Both the position numbers and the translations under genes were made by a program. DNA of 29,566 nt from an uncultured Duganella sp. (GTDB taxonomy: Bacteria; Pseudomonadota; Gammaproteobacteria; Burkholderiales; Burkholderiaceae), in contig CAMLSG010000045.1 of assembly GCA_946482635.1 (NCBI GenBank), positions 1 to 29,566 of the forward strand, written 5' to 3'. Below, one piece after another: positions 22,191-28,678 of the stretch (positions are counted from its first letter, which is position 1; every line of letters begins with the position of its first letter). The notes beneath the pieces are model-generated. The model searched no databases, was not told the origin of the DNA, and saw only the letters and a program-made list of their open reading frames with translations.

Positions 22191-23087
22191 ATGAAGCTAG
22201 TCGTTGCCATTTCATCGCGCGCCTTGTTCCAGCTGGACGAGAGCCATGCCATTTTCGAATCCCAGGGCGTGGCGGCGTATTGCGCCCACCAGCGCGAAAA
22301 CGAACATGTGGTGCTGGAGCCGGGCCCCGCCTTCAACCTGGTGCGCAAGCTGCTGGCCCTGAACAAGGGCGCGCCCGCATCGCCTCTGGTGGAGGTGGTG
22401 CTCCTGTCGCGCAACAGCGCCGACACCGGCATCCGCATTTTCAACTCCATCGAACACTACCAGCTCGACATCAAGCGTGCCGCCTTCTGCTCCGGCGCCA
22501 GCACGCACCGCTATGTGGAAGCCTTCGGTGCGCAGCTGTTCCTGTCGACCAATCCGGACGACGTGCGCGAATCGCTGGCCCAGGGCCACGCGGCTGCCAC
22601 CATCCTGCCGTCGCACCGCGAAGACGACAACGGCCAGTTGCGCATTGCTTTCGATGGGGATGCGGTGCTGTTCTCGGACGACTCCGAACGCATTTACAAG
22701 CAGCTCGGCCTGGACGCCTTTGCCCGCAATGAAAGGGAAGCCGCGCGCAACCCGATGCCGGGCGGCCCGTTCAAGAACTTCCTCGGCGCCCTGCATGCGA
22801 TCCAGGCTGCGCATGGCGCGGATGATGCACCGATCCGCACTGCACTGGTCACGGCCCGCTCGGCGCCGGCGCACGAACGCGTGATCCGCACCTTGCGCGC
22901 CTGGGATATCCGCATCGACGAAGCGCTATTCCTCGGCGGGATGCCGAAGGGCGCCTTCCTCAAGGCCTTCGGCGCCGATATCTTCTTCGACGACCAGACC
23001 ATGCACTGCGATTCAGCGCGGGAGTTCGTCCCAACCGGGCACGTCCCCTACGGCATCGCGAATGCCGCTGTCGCCGGGGAAAATTGA
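22191..23087 (+). CDS. 5'-nucleotidase, cN-I-like family
   Basis: A protein of 298 residues with the features of the bacterial 5'-nucleotidase family related to cytosolic cN-I. It starts LVVAISSRALFQLDESHAIF; VVLLSRNSADTGIRIFNSI follows near residue 65; the HAD-like acidic motif is FDGDAVLFSDD (D155, D157); the end has LFLGGMPKG and DIFFDDQ. It should dephosphorylate nucleoside monophosphates in the cytoplasm. AAGGAGG lies 6 nt before ATG 22191, one of the strongest ribosome sites here. Its last 75 nt overlap the convergent truC gene. The two palindromes upstream suggest tight regulation, unusual for a nucleotide-salvage enzyme. Confidence 0.9.
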   Translation: MKLVVAISSRALFQLDESHAIFESQGVAAYCAHQRENEHVVLEPGPAFNLVRKLLALNKGAPASPLVEVVLLSRNSADTGIRIFNSIEHYQLDIKRAAFCSGASTHRYVEAFGAQLFLSTNPDDVRESLAQGHAAATILPSHREDDNGQLRIAFDGDAVLFSDDSERIYKQLGLDAFARNEREAARNPMPGGPFKNFLGALHAIQAAHGADDAPIRTALVTARSAPAHERVIRTLRAWDIRIDEALFLGGMPKGAFLKAFGADIFFDDQTMHCDSAREFVPTGHVPYGIANAAVAGEN

Positions 23088-23789
23088 CAGCACCTGCAGG
23101 AAGCTGGCCTCCGGTGCGGAGCTAAGCTCCAGCAGTTCGGCGGTCACCGGGTGCTTAAAGGACATGCCGACAGCCGCCAGCATCAGCCGCCCAAAGCCGA
23201 AGCGCTCGGCGAAATAGCGGTTGTGGCGCCCGCGCCCATGATTGGCGTCACCGATGATCGGATGGCTGATGTGCTTCATATGGCGCCGCAACTGGTGGCG
23301 GCGGCCGGTTTCAGGAAACAGCTCCACCAGGCTGTAACGGCTGCTGCTATAGCCTTCAATGGCAACCGGGATTTCCGTTGTCGCCAACCGGCGGAAGCGA
23401 GTCACTGCCTCGCGTATCGGCGCCTCCTCATCCTTGCAGCGGCGGTCTTCCGGCTCTTCCCGCAGCGGATGGTCGATAAGGCCTTCTTCCGCCGCCCAGC
23501 CGCGCACCATGGCGAGGTAGCGCTTATGCACTTCTCCGGCCATGAAAGCCTTTCCGAGCACACTGGCTGTTTGCTGGTCGCGCGCAAAGACCAGCAAGCC
23601 GGAGGTCGGGCGGTCCAGGCGATGCACGGCGTAGACGTATTCGCCGCCATTCATCTCGCGTGCATACTGCAGGGCGAATTCGGTTTCATGCGGATCGATC
23701 GGGCTGCGATGCACCAGCAAGCCGGCCGGCTTGTGCACCGCCAGCAGCCATTGATCGCGGTAGAGTTCTGTAAGGGGATTCTGTTTCAT
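23013..23789 (-). CDS. truC: tRNA pseudouridine(65) synthase TruC
   Basis: A protein of 258 residues, close to E. coli TruC (260). It converts U65 of certain tRNAs to pseudouridine. The RluA-type catalytic motif is HRLDRPTSGLL with Asp59. The TruC-like pattern GLVHRS, KRYLAMVRGW, RYSLVELFPETGRRHQLRRHM and HPIIGDANHG runs the full length, as in E. coli TruC. I chose ATG 23789; a TTG at 23834 would add 15 residues with no family match. Its 3' end lies inside the 5'-nucleotidase gene on the other strand (75 nt overlap). Confidence 0.88.
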   Translation of the reverse strand: MKQNPLTELYRDQWLLAVHKPAGLLVHRSPIDPHETEFALQYAREMNGGEYVYAVHRLDRPTSGLLVFARDQQTASVLGKAFMAGEVHKRYLAMVRGWAAEEGLIDHPLREEPEDRRCKDEEAPIREAVTRFRRLATTEIPVAIEGYSSSRYSLVELFPETGRRHQLRRHMKHISHPIIGDANHGRGRHNRYFAERFGFGRLMLAAVGMSFKHPVTAELLELSSAPEASFLQVLSIFPGDSGIRDAVGDVPGWDELPR

Positions 23790-23873
23790 TGCAGTCGGTA
23801 TTCTCCCACAAGCACGGACTTGCAAACTTTGCAATCATGGATCACAATCGCCGCAACAACTTGAGGAGCACCT

Positions 23874-24167
23874 GTGAAAAGCCTGATCGCATGGTTCAAA
23901 CGCCGCAGCCGCGTGTCGGCCCAGCCGGCACGCACCAATTCACCTGCGGGATGGGTCCATACCGCAAGCACCTCGGACTTCATGATGAATTCGGCGCCGG
24001 ACGACTACAAGCCGCAGGAGCAATTCCAGCATTCACAGCAAGCCATCCCGGATACCGGCTGGCAGCCGCCAGCCTGCGACACCTCTTACGTGGACAGCAG
24101 CTTCAGTTCTTCCCCCACCATCAGCTGCGACGCGCCGCAGTCCTATTCCAGCCCGGACTCGTTCTGA
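23874..24167 (+). CDS. Small Ser-rich protein of unknown function
   Basis: A protein of 97 residues starting at GTG 23874, with GAGGAG (23863-23868) 5 nt upstream, which supports both the gene and the start. The N-terminus is basic (MKSLIAWFKRRSR), possibly an amphipathic helix. The rest is polar, with many Ser, Gln, Pro and Asp and two Cys (PPACDTSY, TISCDAPQ). It looks disordered. I recognise no family. It stands alone between truC (divergent) and the EAL-like gene. Confidence 0.6.
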   Translation: MKSLIAWFKRRSRVSAQPARTNSPAGWVHTASTSDFMMNSAPDDYKPQEQFQHSQQAIPDTGWQPPACDTSYVDSSFSSSPTISCDAPQSYSSPDSF

Positions 24168-24258
24168 GTATTGTGCAGTTGGATATGCCGAAACCTTCGT
24201 TCACTTGAGCGATGGCTGCGGCGTAGACTGGGCTCCCCGTTATCCCGAGGAGCCCCGA

Positions 24259-25041
24259 ATGCGCTACCCAGCCTTGAATGACTACCTGGATCGTCTTGCG
24301 ACCGGCGAGACGCCATCCAGCAGCCTGCGCCTAAGCGGCGACGACGAAGTACAGGGACATATCTTCAACTGCTGGCTGGGTAGCGCCTTCCACCCAATCC
24401 GCGAACTCGGAAGCGGGAATGTAAGCGGCTATGCCGGCCGCGTACGAGCCGTCACGGACGAAGACCAGGGACTGCCTTTGTGGAGCTACCTCGACGGCGC
24501 AGCAAGCGACGACGAATCCGTCGCACTGGACCGCCTGTGCCGCACGCTCCACGCGATCAATTTCTTCAGCAAGGAAACCGTCGATGGGCAAGCATTGCAC
24601 CTGAATGTGCACGACCGCCTTCTCAGCGCCGTGAGCAGCAACCACGGCATGGCATTCCGCCGTATCCTCGATTCGCTTGGCCTGCCGCTGGACCAGATCG
24701 TGCTGCAACTGCCCGCAGTCAATGCGCGCCAGAACTGGATGCTGAACTACGTCGCCGACAACTACCGCCGCAACGGCTTCCGCATATCGGTGAAAGTCGC
24801 CACCCCATCCCAGGTGCCGTCCGTGCTTGGCCCTGCCCGGGTCGACGCCGTGCGCATCGCCAGCCTGCACGGGGCAGGCGCCGCCGAATTGACTCAGGTC
24901 CTCGCACAAGTCGCATCGCTGAACGTGCAAGTGCTGGTCAAGGACGACACTCCCGCCCTGCGTGAAGCGGCCGCCCGCACCGGCGCGCAGGTGCTGGTGC
25001 AGGACAGCGCAAGACGCGGACCCGACCGCCTCGCTGCCTAG
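24259..25041 (+). CDS. Degenerate EAL-domain protein, probably catalytically inactive
   Basis: A protein of 260 residues with the outline of a cyclic-di-GMP phosphodiesterase EAL domain. FHPIRELGSGNVSGYAGRVR replaces the usual ...GYEALLR, so the EAL signature Glu is gone. LHLNVHDRLL keeps the conserved Asn strand, ILDSLGLPLDQIVLQLP lacks the EITE Glu, and FRISVKVATPSQV replaces the DDFGTG motif. Without these metal ligands it should not hydrolyse c-di-GMP; it may bind it or act through protein contacts. ATG 24259 is chosen because GAGGAG (24247-24252) lies 6 nt upstream. Its stop is one base from the end of the convergent protease gene. Confidence 0.75.
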   Translation: MRYPALNDYLDRLATGETPSSSLRLSGDDEVQGHIFNCWLGSAFHPIRELGSGNVSGYAGRVRAVTDEDQGLPLWSYLDGAASDDESVALDRLCRTLHAINFFSKETVDGQALHLNVHDRLLSAVSSNHGMAFRRILDSLGLPLDQIVLQLPAVNARQNWMLNYVADNYRRNGFRISVKVATPSQVPSVLGPARVDAVRIASLHGAGAAELTQVLAQVASLNVQVLVKDDTPALREAAARTGAQVLVQDSARRGPDRLAA

Positions 25042-25042
25042 C

Positions 25043-25810
25043 TTAAGGCAGCACCACAAAATTGCCCAGGAATGCGCGCGCCGACGGGGTGTCGAGCCGA
25101 TAGATCACATTGCTTTGCACGCAGGGCGTATCGCCAGTGATGGTGGTACCAGCCAGCATCTTCGATTCGGCCGTGCCGCTGCCAAAGAAGTTCGGGCCGC
25201 CCGAATCGCCGTAGCAGGTGCCGCCATTGCCGACCGCGTTGTTCTGCGACAGCCGCAGCCAGCTATCGTTCAGCGCACCGAAGGCCGACACCGACCATTC
25301 GCGCGTGTCCTGGTAAGCGATGGTCCAGCCGCCTTTGCCGTCGAAGGTCCTTTCCTGGCCACCGTAGCCGACCGCCGTATAGCTGGTGTTGGCCAATAAA
25401 CCGTTGGCTTTCAAGGTATCGAACAAGCCCAGCGTCGGCAACTGGGCAGGCGCCACACCGGGGATCGGCTGATCGAACACGATGACGGCGATATCGTGCG
25501 GGTCATTCTGCTGCGCGCGATATTCGGGATGGGCGTGATACTGCCCCATGTACATGAGGGCCGAATTCAGCACCTTGCTGTCGAACGTCACCTTCACCGT
25601 TGCCACGCCGGGATTGCAGTGCGCAGCCGTCAGCATGACAGTCGGGCTGATCATGGTGCCGGTGCAGAAGGCGTAAGCCGTGCCCTTGCTGTCGTAATCG
25701 ACCAGGGCCCCAACCTGCGGGTGCTTGCTGCCGTCGGCCTGGCCGTAGGTGATTGCCTGGGCATGGGTGGCCGCCAGCAGGGCCAGCGCTGCAAATGAAC
25801 ACTTCAACAT
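25043..25810 (-). CDS. Secreted trypsin-like serine protease
   Basis: A protein of 255 residues with a signal peptide (cleavage about AQA, residue 19) and an S1 chymotrypsin-fold domain with almost no propeptide. The catalytic triad is complete: His64 (TAAHC), Asp106 (DPHDIAVIVF), Ser203 (YGDSGGP). Cysteines C49/C65 would form the usual histidine-loop disulfide, and C199 with C4 or the later C in DTPCVQ may pair. AAGGAGA lies upstream of ATG 25810. It acts outside the cytoplasm; the substrate is unknown. Confidence 0.92.
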   Translation of the reverse strand: MLKCSFAALALLAATHAQAITYGQADGSKHPQVGALVDYDSKGTAYAFCTGTMISPTVMLTAAHCNPGVATVKVTFDSKVLNSALMYMGQYHAHPEYRAQQNDPHDIAVIVFDQPIPGVAPAQLPTLGLFDTLKANGLLANTSYTAVGYGGQERTFDGKGGWTIAYQDTREWSVSAFGALNDSWLRLSQNNAVGNGGTCYGDSGGPNFFGSGTAESKMLAGTTITGDTPCVQSNVIYRLDTPSARAFLGNFVVLP

Positions 25811-25964
25811 GGTGCGTCATCTCCTTGGAAAGGCCCTCGTGAGGCCTGGTTATGGACGATATTGCATGCAAATCTTGCAACCCGATGCGCCGGCGTGTCA
25901 ATCCGAACACAGTACGCACGTTAAGAAGACGTTAAAACGCTGTTTTCTTGCTACGCTCTTGGCC

Positions 25965-26618
25965 ATGCTGCCAATCCTCCCCTACCGCAAACCCCAGTTA
26001 GGCCGCGACTACTGGGTGCAGGACGACTTCCTGCCCAACGCCGAAGAAATCGCACAACGCTGCTACACCCAGGAATACTGGGAACTGGGCGCGCCCTACG
26101 CCAACGAACCTTGGCCCGGCAAGCGCACGCCGAACGCGCTCACACCGGCCGAGATGGAGTATGTGGAAACGTGGGTGAAGAAGGTGACCGGCGCCAAGCG
26201 CCTGTGGCAGGAAGCGACGCCAGAAGGCACGTCGCTGAACCACAATTACGCGCAACTGGTCGGCATGCCCGATTCGGGCGCACGCCCGCACACCGATTCG
26301 ACCAAGCTATGCCGCTATGCCAGCGTGATCTACCTGACGCCGGACCCCGATCCCGATTGCGGCACGTCGTTCTACCGCCAGCGCCAGCCCAACGGCACGC
26401 TGGGCGGCAACCTGTGCATGCCGCCGCACGCCAACCTGCGTGAAGCGCTGAAGGTAAAGGGCTTGCCTCCGGAAGCATGGCAGGAGGACGTGCGCGTGGA
26501 AAACCGCTTCAATCGCATCCTGCTGTACAAGGCAAACCTGGTGCACTCCGCAACCGGGTATTTCGGCTTCGACCACGCAGACAAGCGCCTGACCGCGGTC
26601 TTCTTCTGGATGGCCTGA
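25965..26618 (+). CDS. DUF6445 family protein, 2-oxoglutarate/Fe(II) oxygenase-like
   Basis: A protein of 217 residues. The start LPYRKPQLGRDYWVQDDF, the middle RPHTDS and the end NLVHSATGYFG with KRLTAVFFW fit the DUF6445 family. His109, Asp111 and His194 form an HxD...H set like the iron-binding triad of 2-oxoglutarate oxygenases, with Arg after it for the co-substrate. The substrate is unknown. No ribosome site precedes ATG 25965; a TACGCT -10-like box ends 7 nt before it, so a leaderless transcript is possible but the -35 is weak. Other family members often sit with tryptophan halogenase or TonB genes, which are absent here. Confidence 0.75.
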   Translation: MLPILPYRKPQLGRDYWVQDDFLPNAEEIAQRCYTQEYWELGAPYANEPWPGKRTPNALTPAEMEYVETWVKKVTGAKRLWQEATPEGTSLNHNYAQLVGMPDSGARPHTDSTKLCRYASVIYLTPDPDPDCGTSFYRQRQPNGTLGGNLCMPPHANLREALKVKGLPPEAWQEDVRVENRFNRILLYKANLVHSATGYFGFDHADKRLTAVFFWMA

Positions 26619-26621
26619 ACG

Positions 26622-27077
26622 CTACTCAGCCGAAGCGTCCATCAGGTTGGTGCGCAGGTTGACGATCGCCTTCTGCAGCACCCTGAACTCCTCCGGCGAC
26701 AGCCCGGATGCCTTGGCCGTAATCTCTCGATAGGCGAAAGCCTTTTCACGCAGCTCGCGCCCCGCGTCCGTCAGGGAGACGCGCACGCTGCGCTCGTCTT
26801 CACTATCCCTTTCGCGGCTCACGTAGCCCATCGCTTCCAGGCGCTTCAGCATGGGCGTCATCGTGCTCGGCTCAAGGAACAGTTTTTCGCTCAAGCCCTT
26901 CACGGTCTGCTTGTCCTCTTCCCACAGGCAAATGATGGTGACGTACTGAGGATATGTCAGCCCAAGCTGCTCCAGCACGGGCTTGTACACGCGCGAATAA
27001 GCCAGGTTAGTTGAGTAAATGGCAAAGCACATGTAGTCGCCAAGCCTGGCCCTGCCCTCGTTGGTGTTGTTGCTCAT
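26622..27077 (-). CDS. ohrR: OhrR, MarR-family organic peroxide sensor
   Basis: A protein of 151 residues. YMCFAIYSTNLAYSRVYKP carries Cys17, matching the reactive Cys22 of Xanthomonas OhrR. LGLTYPQYVTIICLWE, the winged helix LEPSTMTPMLKRLE and the wing SEDERSVRVSLT complete the MarR fold. Oxidation of the cysteine by organic hydroperoxide releases it from DNA. ATG 27077 is chosen because GAGGAT lies upstream and OhrR proteins start near here. It is divergent from the hydrolase-ohr genes and should repress both directions from the 118 bp shared region. Its end is 3 nt from the convergent DUF6445 gene. Confidence 0.93.
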   Translation of the reverse strand: MSNNTNEGRARLGDYMCFAIYSTNLAYSRVYKPVLEQLGLTYPQYVTIICLWEEDKQTVKGLSEKLFLEPSTMTPMLKRLEAMGYVSRERDSEDERSVRVSLTDAGRELREKAFAYREITAKASGLSPEEFRVLQKAIVNLRTNLMDASAE

Positions 27078-27095
27078 ATGACATCCTCGCCAAAA

Positions 27096-27178
27096 ATAAT
27101 TATCGAAATAATGATTATCGTACTTGAAAAGCGCCGGGAACCTGGATATAGTTATCTCACAAATCATTATCACGATAA
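27096..27178. promoter_or_regulatory. OhrR-type operator region in the ohrR/hydrolase divergent gap
   Basis: This AT-rich stretch has ATTATCG twice in direct repeat (27099-27105 and 27114-27120), a perfect 11 nt palindrome ATAAT-G-ATTAT (27108-27118) and a second palindrome TTATC-AC-GATAA (27167-27178). A -10-like GATAAT for ohrR (27104-27099, minus) lies inside. The sites flank the forward promoter at 27124-27152. They differ from the TACAATT-type OhrR box known from Xanthomonas. Confidence 0.55.
27124..27152 (+). promoter_or_regulatory. Sigma70 promoter for the hydrolase-ohr operon
   Basis: TTGAAA (27124-27129), a 17 nt spacer and TATAGT (27147-27152) form a good sigma70 promoter, with an expected start near 27159. 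The palindrome at 27167-27178 lies just after that start and another at 27108-27118 just before the -35, well placed for repression by OhrR. Confidence 0.75.
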
Positions 27179-27195
27179 CTAACTCGGAGAAACAA

Positions 27196-28170
27196 ATGAA
27201 AAAACTGATCCTCGCCGCAGCCCTCGTGTTTGCATTTGCCGGCCAGTCGCAAGCAGCCCAAACGGAACTCGCTACCTTCCAGACCATCAAGCAGATCGAT
27301 GCCGGCCCGCTGAATGTCGGCTATGTGGACGAAGGCCCGGCCAATGGCCCGGTCGTGATCCTCCTGCACGGCTGGCCTTATGACATCCACAGCTACGCCG
27401 AAGTGGTCCCGATGCTGACCAAGGCAGGCTACCGAGTGATCGTTCCGCACCTGCGCGGTTACGGCACGACGCGTTTCCGCGATCCGAATGCCGTACGCAA
27501 CGGCGAACCTGCCGCGCTGGCCGCAGATACGGTGGCGCTGATGGATGCACTGAAGATCGACAAAGCCATCCTGGCCGGCTACGACTGGGGTGCGCGTACC
27601 GCCGACATCGTCGCCGCACTGTGGCCCCAGCGCGTGAAAGGGCTGGTCTCGGTCAGCGGCTACCTGATCGGCAGCCAGGAGGCCGGCAAGAATCCCCTGC
27701 CCCCGAACGCAGAACAGCAATGGTGGTACCAGTTCTATTTCGCCACGGAGCGCGGCCGCATCGGCTACGAAAAGAACCATCGCGACTTCGCCAAGTTGAT
27801 CTGGCAGACGGCATCGCCGCAATGGCGCTTCGACGACAAGACGTTCGACCGCAGCGCCGCCGCGCTGGAAAACCCGGACCACGCCGCCATCACTGTCCAC
27901 AACTACCGCTGGCGCCTTGGCCTGGGACAGGGCGAAGCGCAATACGAAGCACTGGAAGCGCGCCTGGCGACCTTCCCTGCCATCACCGTGCCGACCATCA
28001 CCATGGAAGGCGACGCCAACGGCGCACCGCATCCCGATCCGGCGAGCTACGCGAAGCGCTTCACCGGCAAATACAAGCACCAGCTGATCTCGGGCGGCAT
28101 AGGCCACAACCTGCCGCAGGAAGCACCGCGCGCCTTCGCCGATGCCGTGATCGCAGTCGACCATTTCTGA
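27196..28170 (+). CDS. Exported alpha/beta hydrolase, epoxide-hydrolase-like
   Basis: A protein of 324 residues with a Sec signal peptide (cleavage about SQA, residue 20). HGWP is the oxyanion motif near residue 56. The nucleophile position is Asp130 in GYDWGAR, and His304 in GIGHNLPQ is the catalytic base, so it belongs to the Asp-nucleophile group (epoxide hydrolases, haloalkane dehalogenases) not the Ser esterases. EGDANG near residue 280 may supply the acid, and the cap region has several Tyr. ATG 27196 follows GGAGA by 6 nt. It shares a promoter with ohr, so it is likely induced by organic peroxides, perhaps to clear epoxides from peroxidised lipids. Confidence 0.85.
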   Translation: MKKLILAAALVFAFAGQSQAAQTELATFQTIKQIDAGPLNVGYVDEGPANGPVVILLHGWPYDIHSYAEVVPMLTKAGYRVIVPHLRGYGTTRFRDPNAVRNGEPAALAADTVALMDALKIDKAILAGYDWGARTADIVAALWPQRVKGLVSVSGYLIGSQEAGKNPLPPNAEQQWWYQFYFATERGRIGYEKNHRDFAKLIWQTASPQWRFDDKTFDRSAAALENPDHAAITVHNYRWRLGLGQGEAQYEALEARLATFPAITVPTITMEGDANGAPHPDPASYAKRFTGKYKHQLISGGIGHNLPQEAPRAFADAVIAVDHF

Positions 28171-28203
28171 TTCCCTCCCAACCAACCGAAAGGAACACAC
28201 ACC

Positions 28204-28620
28204 ATGAACAAAGTTGAAAACGTTCTCTACACCGGCAAAACCCGCACCACCGGCGGCCGCGATGGCGCCGCACGCAGCGAAGACGGCCGCTTGGATATCA
28301 AGTTGTCGCCACCAGGCTCGAACGGCCCTGGCACCAATCCGGAACAGCTCTTCGCGGCCGGATGGTCGGCCTGCTTCATTGGCGCCATGGGACGCGCGGC
28401 CAAGGACAAGCGCGTGCTGCTGCCAGCCGATACCGCTGTCGACGCCGAAGTTGACCTGGGCACCAATGAGGGCGGCTTCCAGCTGCAGGCACGCCTCAAT
28501 GTGAGCTTGCCTGGCCTGGCGCGCGAAGTCGCGCAAGAGCTGGTCGATACTGCCCACCAGATTTGCCCGTACTCGAAAATGTCGCGCGGGAATATCGATG
28601 TGAGCATCAACCTGGTGTAA
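28204..28620 (+). CDS. ohr: Ohr, organic hydroperoxide resistance peroxidase
   Basis: A protein of 138 residues, the usual Ohr length. It reduces organic and lipid hydroperoxides with a Cys pair: Cys57 (GWSACFIGAM) is peroxidatic and Cys121 (HQICPYSKMSRGNIDV) is resolving. Arg19 and Glu47 (NPEQLF) fit the partner residues at the active site. GFQLQARLNVSLPG is the Ohr branch rather than OsmC. AAAGGA precedes ATG 28204, 34 nt after the hydrolase stop, and a strong terminator follows at 28635. Confidence 0.95.
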   Translation: MNKVENVLYTGKTRTTGGRDGAARSEDGRLDIKLSPPGSNGPGTNPEQLFAAGWSACFIGAMGRAAKDKRVLLPADTAVDAEVDLGTNEGGFQLQARLNVSLPGLAREVAQELVDTAHQICPYSKMSRGNIDVSINLV

Positions 28621-28634
28621 GCCGATACAAAAGA

Positions 28635-28662
28635 AAAGGCCGCCCATTGAGGCGGCCTTTCT
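28635..28662. terminator. Intrinsic terminator after ohr, possibly bidirectional
   Basis: A perfect 10 bp stem, AAAGGCCGCC (28635-28644) with GGCGGCCTTT (28651-28660), and a 6 nt loop. T-tracts lie on both sides (TTTCT after it on +; a reverse T-tract from the A run at 28630-28637), so it can also end the minus-strand propeller gene that finishes at 28679. Confidence 0.88.
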
Positions 28663-28678
28663 CCATAGCGGGCGCGGC

